Assembly (NCBI GenBank): GCA_004297225.1
Contig: SCUI01000013.1
Span: 62,001-126,000 of the forward strand
Length of the DNA stretch: 64,000 bases
Direction of reading: 5' to 3'
Source: Lysobacteraceae bacterium
Lineage (GTDB): Bacteria; Pseudomonadota; Gammaproteobacteria; Xanthomonadales; Xanthomonadaceae
Shown here piece after piece: positions 9,042 to 16,444 of this stretch (positions are counted from its first letter, which is position 1; every line of letters starts with the position of its first letter). The notes under the pieces are model-generated. The model did no database searches, was not told the DNA's origin, and worked only from the letters and a program-made list of their open reading frames with translations. A program made the translations under genes and the position numbers.

Positions 9042-12000
9042 ATGAAGACGACCTTCCCGAGCGGCGGCTGGGCCATTCTGGCCGGACTGGTCGCGGCCTT
9101 CGCCGCCGTGCCGGGCCAGGCGGTCGAGGTGCCGTACCTGCCGTTGCAGACGGGCGCCGCCTACCCGCCGGCGAACGTGATGTTCATCCTCGACGATTCC
9201 GGCTCGATGACCTGGCGCTACATGTACAACACCCAGGTGCCGTCGATCAGCTACGTCAACCGCGACGGCCGCAACGATTCCAGCCGCCCGACCGGCGACA
9301 ACATCAGTTCGGACGCCGACTACAGCCCGTTCTCCGACAGCCACGCCGAAGGCGTCTACGACCGCAGCTACGCCACCAACACGATCTACTACAACCCGTC
9401 GGTCACCTACCTGCCGTGGATGCAGGCGGACGGCACGCGGATGAGCGGCGGCACGAGCTACGACAGCGTGTACACGTCCAGCAACTTCGTCGGCAGCGAC
9501 AGCGGCACCGCCGACCTCTCCGGCGTCGGCGAACCCGCCACGTTCTACGTGCCGGTTTCCGCCGGGTTGTCGAACAGCGACCTCGGCAAGCTGCAGAACT
9601 ACTACCGTTACCAGATCCTGCAGAACGGGCAGGTCTGGCGCGCATCGTTCGCCTTCTCGGCGAACTCGGCGGCGCAATGCGATGGCGGGAACGCCCGCGG
9701 CTGGCGCTGGCGCGACTGCACGCAGGCCACGCCGACCGGGCGCAGCGAAGCCGCCGAGCGCGCCAATTTCGCGACCTGGTATTCCTACCATCGCACCCGG
9801 ATCAAGGTGGCCAAGGCCGGCGCCAGCGAGGCCTTCGGCCAGCTGGGTTCCGGGATCCGGGTGGGCTACGACTCGATCTGGGGCCGGAGTTCCTACGACA
9901 TCCCGGTCGGCACCAACGGCGGCGTGTTCAGCGGCAGCAACCGGGCCACCTGGTTCAGCCGCCTGCAATCGGCGCAGGGCAACAACGGCACGCCGCTGAA
10001 AGGCGCGCTGCAACGGGCCGGCAAGTACTTCTCGAACGCCAGTGCCGGCGGCCCGTGGGATGCGGGCGACGGCAGCCTGCTCAGCTGCCGGCAGAACTTC
10101 GCCATCCTCACCACCGACGGCTACTGGAACACCAACGACGGCTACGACGGCACGGTCAACGACGCCGACGCAACGCAAGGCGAAGTGATCCTGTCGGAGG
10201 ACGGCAAGTCGAGCCTGCAGTACAAACCGGTGACGCCGTACCGCGACGACTTCGTCGGCCGCAACGGCCTGTATTCGCGCGGCGACACGCTGGCCGACAT
10301 CGCCAACCACTACTGGAAGCGCGACCTGGTCACGACGCTCGCCAACGACGTGCCGACCTCGACCGCGGACCCGGCGTTCTGGCAGCACATGGTCACCTTC
10401 GGCGTTTCCATCGGCCTGCGCGGGCGTTTGGATCCGAAGACGGACCTGCAGTCGATCACCAATGGCAGCAAGCACTGGGGCGATCCGACCGATGCCGAGG
10501 ACCTGGACCGCATCGACGACCTGTGGCACGCCTCGGTCAACGGCCATGGCAACTTCGTCGCCGCGACCAGCCCGACCGAGTTCGTGCAGGGCCTGATCGA
10601 CGCGTTGGCCACGGTCGCGCAGCGCTTGGGATCGGCCTCCAACGTCACCGCGAACAGCACGTCGTTCCAGACCGATACGCGCGTGTACCAGGCCAGTTAC
10701 GTCTCCGGCAAGTGGACCGGGGAACTCGCCGCCTACGAGGTCAGCTCGGCTGGCGTGTCGAACAAGGACGAGGACGGCGATGGCGTGCCCGATGCGGCCT
10801 GGAAGGCATCGCAGAACATCCCCGCGTACGGGGACCGGAACCTGTTCACGTCATCGGCGGTGGGCGTCGGCAAGGGCACCAGCTTCCCGACCACGGCGCA
10901 GCAGACCGCGTTGGGCGCGGACAACGCCGCCTATGTCGCCGGCTCGCGCGCGCTGGAGACGCGGCAGGGCGGCCCGCTGCGCGATCGCGACACCTTGCTC
11001 GGCGACATCGCCAATTCCTCGCCGATGTACGTGCACGACAACGAAGCGATCTACGTCGGTGCCAACGACGGCATGCTGCATGCCTTCTCGGCGGTCGATC
11101 GCGGCGCGCCTGGCAACCAGGCCGGCGGCGAGGAACTGTTCGCGTATGTGCCTGTCGGCATCGACCTGGCCGCGCTGGCCACGTTGAGCGACCCGCAGTA
11201 CGGCCCCAACCACCGCTATTTCGTCGACGGCCCGGTGGTGGTGTCGTCGCAGGCGCAGACCGGCGGCAGCAATTACCTGCTGGGCACGCTGGGGCGCGGC
11301 GGCAAGGGATTGTTCGCGCTGGATGTCACCTACCCCGCGAACTTCGATGCCAGCGACGTGCTCTGGGACTACACCGGCACCGCGCTGGGGGACGACATGG
11401 GCCAGGTGCTGGGCGAACCGTTGATCGTCACCCTCAACAACGGCGCGACCGCGGCGATCGTCGGCAACGGCATCAACAGCAACAACGGCCATTCCGTGCT
11501 GTTCCTGCTGGACCTGGCCACGGGTGCGGTCATCCGCAAGTTCGACACCGGCTCGGGTGGCGACAACGGCCTCTCGGCGCCGCGCGGCGCCGACACCAAC
11601 GCCGACGGCAAGGTCGATTACGTCTACGCCGGCGACCTCAACGGCAATGTCTGGAAGTTCGACCTGTCCGGCGCCACCGCCGCGGACTGGGCGATCGCCA
11701 ACGGCGGCGCCGCGATGTTCCGGGCCGTCGATGCCGGCGGCAAGGCGCAGCCGATCACCACGGGCCTGGCGATCGCCCGCGATCCTGCGACTTCGCAGGT
11801 CTGGGTATTCGTCGGCACCGGTTCATTCATCGAGTCCGGCGACATCGGCGACACCGATGTGCAGTCGATGTACGGATTGATCGACAGCGGCGGCGCCATC
11901 GCCGGCCGCGGCGAACTGGTGGAGCGCGACATCCTGGTGACCGGAACGCAGGGCGGCCGCGACGTGCGCGGTTTCGAGGCGGCCGGGACGATGCCGGCCG

Positions 12001-12425
12001 ACAAGAAGGGCTGGTTCATCGACCTCGACGAGCCGTCCCCGGGTGAGCGCGTGGTCAGCAATCCGCGCGTCCGCGGCACCGTGCTCCTGTTCGCCAGCAT
12101 GGTGCCGCCGCAGGAAGACACCTGCGACGCCGGCGGCACCGGCTACATCAACGCGCTGGACGCCTTCAACGGCACCAGCCTGGGCAGCCCGTATTTCGAC
12201 GTCGACGGCGATGGCGATTTCGACGACGACGACCGGATCAGGGAAGGCGACGTGCTGGTGCCGGTCGGCTCGATCGACCTGGGCGTGGGCATGCCGACGC
12301 TGCCGACGTTGATCGAGGAACTGCTGGTGGTCGGCGGATCCACGGGAACGCTCGGCTCCATCACGATGAACCCGCAAGGCGGCGGCGCGCGGCGCATTTC
12401 CTGGCGCGAGATCCTGAGGGACTGA
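9042..12425 (+). CDS. pilY1: Type IV pilus tip adhesin/biogenesis factor PilY1
   Basis: An 1127-residue exported protein. A signal peptide ends near GQA (residue 27). A von Willebrand-A-like part carries the metal-site signature DDSGS (D51, S53, S55), and the C-terminal half is a PilY1 beta-propeller with repeated VGANDGMLHAF and GDLNGNVWKFD type blades. A calcium-binding loop is visible at D851-x-N853-x-D855-G-x-x-D859, the site type that controls pilus extension and retraction in Pseudomonas PilY1. A second Asp-rich stretch near residue 1050 may be another calcium loop. The gene sits between pilX and pilE, the standard Xanthomonadaceae order. It probably forms the pilus tip and mediates adhesion and surface sensing. 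Confidence 0.95.
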   Translation: MKTTFPSGGWAILAGLVAAFAAVPGQAVEVPYLPLQTGAAYPPANVMFILDDSGSMTWRYMYNTQVPSISYVNRDGRNDSSRPTGDNISSDADYSPFSDSHAEGVYDRSYATNTIYYNPSVTYLPWMQADGTRMSGGTSYDSVYTSSNFVGSDSGTADLSGVGEPATFYVPVSAGLSNSDLGKLQNYYRYQILQNGQVWRASFAFSANSAAQCDGGNARGWRWRDCTQATPTGRSEAAERANFATWYSYHRTRIKVAKAGASEAFGQLGSGIRVGYDSIWGRSSYDIPVGTNGGVFSGSNRATWFSRLQSAQGNNGTPLKGALQRAGKYFSNASAGGPWDAGDGSLLSCRQNFAILTTDGYWNTNDGYDGTVNDADATQGEVILSEDGKSSLQYKPVTPYRDDFVGRNGLYSRGDTLADIANHYWKRDLVTTLANDVPTSTADPAFWQHMVTFGVSIGLRGRLDPKTDLQSITNGSKHWGDPTDAEDLDRIDDLWHASVNGHGNFVAATSPTEFVQGLIDALATVAQRLGSASNVTANSTSFQTDTRVYQASYVSGKWTGELAAYEVSSAGVSNKDEDGDGVPDAAWKASQNIPAYGDRNLFTSSAVGVGKGTSFPTTAQQTALGADNAAYVAGSRALETRQGGPLRDRDTLLGDIANSSPMYVHDNEAIYVGANDGMLHAFSAVDRGAPGNQAGGEELFAYVPVGIDLAALATLSDPQYGPNHRYFVDGPVVVSSQAQTGGSNYLLGTLGRGGKGLFALDVTYPANFDASDVLWDYTGTALGDDMGQVLGEPLIVTLNNGATAAIVGNGINSNNGHSVLFLLDLATGAVIRKFDTGSGGDNGLSAPRGADTNADGKVDYVYAGDLNGNVWKFDLSGATAADWAIANGGAAMFRAVDAGGKAQPITTGLAIARDPATSQVWVFVGTGSFIESGDIGDTDVQSMYGLIDSGGAIAGRGELVERDILVTGTQGGRDVRGFEAAGTMPADKKGWFIDLDEPSPGERVVSNPRVRGTVLLFASMVPPQEDTCDAGGTGYINALDAFNGTSLGSPYFDVDGDGDFDDDDRIREGDVLVPVGSIDLGVGMPTLPTLIEELLVVGGSTGTLGSITMNPQGGGARRISWREILRD

Positions 12426-12426
12426 A

Positions 12427-12843
12427 ATGGCCGCAAGGGGCAAGGCGCGAGGCTTCACCCTGATCGAGCTGCTGATCGCGATCGCGGTCGTCGGCATCCT
12501 CACTGCGCTGGCGGTCGCCAGCTACGAGTTCGCCATGGTGAAGACGCGGCGCGGTGCGGCGAAAGCCTGCCTGGTCGAGGGGGCGCAGGCGATGGAGCGC
12601 AAGTACACCCTGACCTTCAGTTACGAAGGGGCGACGTTGCCGGCGTGTTCGGACGACGTGACCGACCATTACACGGTGGGTTTCGCGGCCTCCGAGCCGA
12701 CCGCCACGACCTTCCGCATCGAGGCCGTGCCGAAGGGGTCGCAGGCCTCGTCGGACAGCACCTGCGGGACCCTGTCGGTCGACCATACCGGCGTGCGGCT
12801 CGCCGGCGACGGGAGCGCGGCGGCGGTGGATGCCTGCTGGTAG
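12427..12843 (+). CDS. pilE: Type IV pilin PilE-like subunit
   Basis: A 138-residue prepilin with leader MAARGKARG cleaved before FTLIELLIAI (Glu+5). The C-terminal part is short, with Cys residues including a C-terminal -DACW that could close a disulphide-bonded D-region. It starts one base after the pilY1 stop and ends the first minor-pilin operon, matching fimT-pilV-pilW-pilX-pilY1-pilE in relatives. It is probably a minor rather than a major pilin, judging from its place in the operon. Confidence 0.88.
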   Translation: MAARGKARGFTLIELLIAIAVVGILTALAVASYEFAMVKTRRGAAKACLVEGAQAMERKYTLTFSYEGATLPACSDDVTDHYTVGFAASEPTATTFRIEAVPKGSQASSDSTCGTLSVDHTGVRLAGDGSAAAVDACW

Positions 12844-12853
12844 GCACGGCGAC

Positions 12854-13297
12854 CTACCAGCAATCGCCTCCAGAAGGGGTCGACGACTTGGTGATCGTGC
12901 CGCAGCTGTTGCTGATCACGATCGTGTCGCAGGCGTCGTCAGATGCCTGGGCGCCCGTTGCGGTCGCGGTGATCGTGAAGCTGTTGGCGCTGCCCATCGC
13001 GGTCGCCGTGCCGGGACAGGTGCCCGAGGAAGGGAAGGTGATCGCACCGATGGTGTAATTGCCCGACGGCGTCGGCGAGGTGCCGCCGATGTCGGCGAGG
13101 CTGCCGTAGGTGGCGTGGTTCGCGCGCCATTTTTCCTGCCTCAGGGCCAGGTCGGTCAGCACCTGGTGCGCTTCGGCGCGGCGCGACTTGCGCATCTGGC
13201 CCGTGTAGGCGGGCACGGCGACCGCGGTCAGGATGGCGACGATCGCCACCACCACGATCAGCTCGATCAAGGTGAATCCCCTTTGCTGGGCGTTCAT
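12854..13297 (-). CDS. PilE-like type IV prepilin, opposite strand
   Basis: A 147-residue prepilin with leader MNAQQRG cleaved before FTLIELIVVV (Glu+5), a KSRRAEAHQVLTDLALRQEKW helix continuation typical of PilE/PilA, and a C-terminal -GGDCW that mirrors the -DACW end of the neighbouring pilE. It converges on pilE with a gap of only 10 bases and no obvious terminator. It is transcribed away from the second prepilin cluster, with a 150-base divergent spacer (13298-13447) that should hold both promoters. It may be an additional PilE paralogue that arose by duplication. Confidence 0.88.
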   Translation of the reverse strand: MNAQQRGFTLIELIVVVAIVAILTAVAVPAYTGQMRKSRRAEAHQVLTDLALRQEKWRANHATYGSLADIGGTSPTPSGNYTIGAITFPSSGTCPGTATAMGSANSFTITATATGAQASDDACDTIVISNSCGTITKSSTPSGGDCW

Positions 13298-13447
13298 GGC
13301 CTTTCCCCCTTGGCTGCGCGGATGCTAGCACGCGTCACCGCGTCCGAAAGGCACCCCTCGCTCGTCGGAAGGATGCCGCCGGATGTCGGCCACGGGTTGA
13401 TCCGGAGCGGTATTTCAGGCCTATTCGTGGTGGGGAGGAGGGCACCC

Positions 13448-14035
13448 ATGCGGAAGTGTGACAGCCAGCAAGGTTTCACCCTGGTCGAGCTCATGGTCGG
13501 CCTGGCGGTGCTCGCCATCCTGACGGTGGCGGCGCTGCCCTCGTTTGCTTCCTTCCGCCAGCGTGCCGCCGTCCGCGAGGCCGCCGACCAGGCCGCCGCT
13601 TTCTGGAACAACGCGCGATTCGAGGCGGTGAAGCGCAATTCGATGGTGAAGGTCGGCGTGCAGAAGGCTGCCGACGGGACCTTCTGCCTGGGCGCCGCGA
13701 CCACCACAAATCCCAGCGACGGCACGCCTTGCGACTGCAGCACCGCGGTGCCGGCCTTCAAGATCTGCAACGTAGCCCGGTTCCCGACCAGCCAGGACGA
13801 ATGGAACGGCGTCACCCTGGACACCGGCAGCGACGTGGCGGTGCTCGAGGCCCAGCGCGGTCTCCTGGCAGACAGCGCGGGCGCTGGCGTGTTGGCGAGT
13901 TTTTCCGCTCCGGCCGGGCCGATGGATTACACGCTCAACCTGCACGTGGACGCATTGGGGCGGGCGGTTCTCTGCCAGTCGTCGGCCGATGCGATTCCGT
14001 TATCCGATTACGAGGGGCGCCAGTGTTCGCCGTGA
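13448..14035 (+). CDS. Prepilin of the FimT/GspH family, first gene of a second minor-pilin cluster
   Basis: A 195-residue prepilin: leader MRKCDSQQG is cleaved before FTLVELMVGL (Glu+5), followed by the ADQAAAFWNNARFEAVKRN helix of the GspH/FimT family and a beta-rich C-terminal part with a CDC motif and further Cys. It opens a four-gene, plus-strand cluster that repeats the fimT-W-X-V theme but lacks a pilY1. The ATG at 13448 gives a normal leader and is preceded by a purine-rich GGGGAGGAGG stretch. Its stop overlaps the next gene as GTGA. Confidence 0.85.
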   Translation: MRKCDSQQGFTLVELMVGLAVLAILTVAALPSFASFRQRAAVREAADQAAAFWNNARFEAVKRNSMVKVGVQKAADGTFCLGAATTTNPSDGTPCDCSTAVPAFKICNVARFPTSQDEWNGVTLDTGSDVAVLEAQRGLLADSAGAGVLASFSAPAGPMDYTLNLHVDALGRAVLCQSSADAIPLSDYEGRQCSP

Positions 14036-14799
14036 AACCGATGCGGCCTGGCGGGTCCGGTGCGCGGCGCGCACGGGGCTTCAGCCTGGTCGAACTGATG
14101 GTCGCGATGGTGGCCGGGCTCGTGGTCGGCGGAGCCGTGCTCGCGTTCGCCATCGCCAGCATGAAGAGCAACGCCGACTACCTTGTGTCGACCCGCCTCA
14201 CCCAGGACCTGCGGAGCACCCTCGACCTGGTGACCCGTGAGCTGCGGCGCTCGGGTTACGACGAGGATTCGCTTGGTTACATCTCCACGAGCAGTGGTTC
14301 CGACTTCGCGCGGCTGCTGCTGGACGATGAATCGGCGACGGCGGGCGAGTTCCAGTGCGTCATCTTCGCGTACGACCGTGCCGGCGGCGTCGTGGTCGGT
14401 GGTTCGCCGGAACCAGGCAATGGCGAGATCCGTGGGTTCCGCTATGCGACGCGCGATGGCGTCGGCGTGATCGAGTACGCGATCAGCTCGGACGGCGTGA
14501 CTCCTGCTTGCGCTGGCGACGCGCCCGATTACACCGATTATCCGGCGAGCTGCAATGCCGGTAGCGGATGGTGCGCGCTGACCGACCCCACGCGCCTGGC
14601 GATCACCGAGTTCACCATCCGCGACCGCCGCAGCGGTGTCCCGACATCGGCGCCGGTCGTACAGATCCGCGAGCTCGACATCACCCTCACCGGCGACGCC
14701 ATCGGCACGGACGAATACACCCGCACCTTCGCCAGTACGGTGCGCGTCCGCTCCGACTGTTTCGATGCGACGCTGTCCAACTGCGACCTGACACCATGA
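14032..14799 (+). CDS. PilW-like prepilin of the second cluster
   Basis: A 255-residue prepilin with a 16-residue leader ending in Arg-Gly before FSLVELMVAM (Glu+5) and a TLDLVTRELRRSGYDEDS segment like that of PilW. The soluble part contains paired Cys. GTG 14032 overlaps the previous stop (GTGA). ATG 14041 in the same frame would shorten the leader by three residues. Its own stop overlaps the next start as ATGA, so the cluster is translationally coupled. It is clearly shorter than PilW of the first operon (357 aa) and has diverged from it. Confidence 0.85.
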   Translation: MKPMRPGGSGARRARGFSLVELMVAMVAGLVVGGAVLAFAIASMKSNADYLVSTRLTQDLRSTLDLVTRELRRSGYDEDSLGYISTSSGSDFARLLLDDESATAGEFQCVIFAYDRAGGVVVGGSPEPGNGEIRGFRYATRDGVGVIEYAISSDGVTPACAGDAPDYTDYPASCNAGSGWCALTDPTRLAITEFTIRDRRSGVPTSAPVVQIRELDITLTGDAIGTDEYTRTFASTVRVRSDCFDATLSNCDLTP

Positions 14800-16436
14800 G
14801 GCCCGACATGTCCTTCCGGCGGAAGCAGCAAGGCGCGGCGACCTTGTTCATCACGATGGTGATCCTGATGATCCTTGGGTTGCTCGTGTTCGGATCGGCG
14901 GCGGTCGGCATGTTCGAACAGCGCACCGCGACCAACGACAACCGGGCGCAACTCGCCCACCAGGCGGCCGAGTACGCGTTGAACCTGGGCGGGGAATACA
15001 TCAAGGCGAATGTGTCGAAGATCTCGACGACGAGTGCCGGTGGCTGGCTGGATGCGACCACGCCTGCAAACAAGCGATGGCAGTCCTGCGCGGGCATCAC
15101 CAACACCGCGCATCCGTGCTTCGCCGAGCGTGACGCCACCCGGCGCGCGCAGATGTACTACTTCACCAGCGACGGCACCGCGGTGACCGATCCCACAAGC
15201 ACCAAGCTGAACCTGCCGCTGTCCACGTCGACGACATTCCCCACCGGGGCCAAGCTGACCACGGTCGGCGGGACCGCGGCCTATACGGCCAACACCACCG
15301 TCCGCGCGCTGATGTGCCGCGTGGAAGAGCCGGACACGGGCGTGCCGGATTGCGCGCTGTCGCCCACCAGCGGCCGCCGGGTAGCAGTGATGCTGGTGGC
15401 CACCTCCAGCCTGCCCGGCGAGAGCGCAGCGGCGCAGGTCAAGGAGACCTGGGGCACGCTGGCGACCAAGAGCTATTCGGCTTCGACGCCGCTGGTGGCG
15501 TCCGGGGTCGTCGACCTCAACGGTAACTGGACCGTCGTCAGCGCGCCCAACGCGGGTGGATTCGGCGTCGCGGCGTCGATCTGGTCGCCGAACAACGTGT
15601 CGGGAACGAGTGCGGCCTGGAAGACCTGCACCCGAGACGATTACCTCAACGGCAACGACCTGTCGCTGTTGCAGCAGTGCGGCAACACGATCGGCTGCAC
15701 CTGCGACTCGGAAGTCTTGTCGCAGAAGGCGACCGAGGGCATCGATGTCCTCGATGTCGATGGAAACACCGGGGCATTGCCGGACATCACCTTCTTTCCG
15801 GGAGGGGTGGACGCCCTCGGGAACCGGATGGACGACCCCGCCGACTTCACCGACGACAACTTGTTTGAATGGATCTTCGGCGTGGACGTGACGGGCGGGA
15901 ATGGAACAGAAGTACTAAAAACATGTACCCCAAAGGCCAACTGTGCTGATCAGGCGCTTGAAGATCTAGGTTTTGATTTTTCTCATCCTGACTGCTCTTT
16001 CCTTAATTCTACTTCTTCTGGATTGTTTTACGTCAGGGGTGGGCGGGAAACAGCAGAAAAGGAAATCGATGGGGAAAAGGTAATGGTGGAAACCGGTGTC
16101 ATTACGTCTGACAGCAACTGCGCTCCAGCTGGGGATGTTGGGTCTCCGGCCAACTGTGTTGTCCTGGTTGTCGACGGTGCATACACCTTCGGGCACAAGG
16201 GCAACTTTTACGGGACGATCTTCGTGCGCAGCGAGGACGACTCCGCCCAAGTCTTCGGCAATGCAAATGGCGCGGTGTTCGGTTCGATTATTCTCGAGGG
16301 CGGCGGCACGTTCAACGGCACGATGGACCTTGTCTACGACGAATGCGACGCGGGCAACCCCGATTCGCCGCTGTCCGAATCGACTCGCTTCGGTCGGCTG
16401 CCGGGCAGCTGGCTCGACAGCGCCACGGGTATCTAG
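14796..16436 (+). CDS. Unusually large PilX-like prepilin of the second cluster
   Basis: A 546-residue protein whose N-terminus (leader to Gly13, then AATLFITMVILMILGLLVFGSA without Glu+5, and LAHQAAEYALNLGGEY) resembles PilX, but which is about three times the usual PilX length. The extra C-terminal region (about 180-546) contains several Cys pairs (GCTCD, CTPKANC, SNC..NC) and a GAYTFGHKGNFYGTIFV stretch suggesting a beta-helix or beta-sandwich. Around 15895-16130 the DNA is markedly AT-richer than its surroundings (hand count 44% G+C for 15901-16080, 35% for 15961-16020) while the frame stays open. By position it may replace PilX, and perhaps PilY1, as tip component. No function can be assigned to the extension. 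Confidence 0.75.
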   Translation: MRPDMSFRRKQQGAATLFITMVILMILGLLVFGSAAVGMFEQRTATNDNRAQLAHQAAEYALNLGGEYIKANVSKISTTSAGGWLDATTPANKRWQSCAGITNTAHPCFAERDATRRAQMYYFTSDGTAVTDPTSTKLNLPLSTSTTFPTGAKLTTVGGTAAYTANTTVRALMCRVEEPDTGVPDCALSPTSGRRVAVMLVATSSLPGESAAAQVKETWGTLATKSYSASTPLVASGVVDLNGNWTVVSAPNAGGFGVAASIWSPNNVSGTSAAWKTCTRDDYLNGNDLSLLQQCGNTIGCTCDSEVLSQKATEGIDVLDVDGNTGALPDITFFPGGVDALGNRMDDPADFTDDNLFEWIFGVDVTGGNGTEVLKTCTPKANCADQALEDLGFDFSHPDCSFLNSTSSGLFYVRGGRETAEKEIDGEKVMVETGVITSDSNCAPAGDVGSPANCVVLVVDGAYTFGHKGNFYGTIFVRSEDDSAQVFGNANGAVFGSIILEGGGTFNGTMDLVYDECDAGNPDSPLSESTRFGRLPGSWLDSATGI

Positions 16437-16444
16437 GAGCAGGC

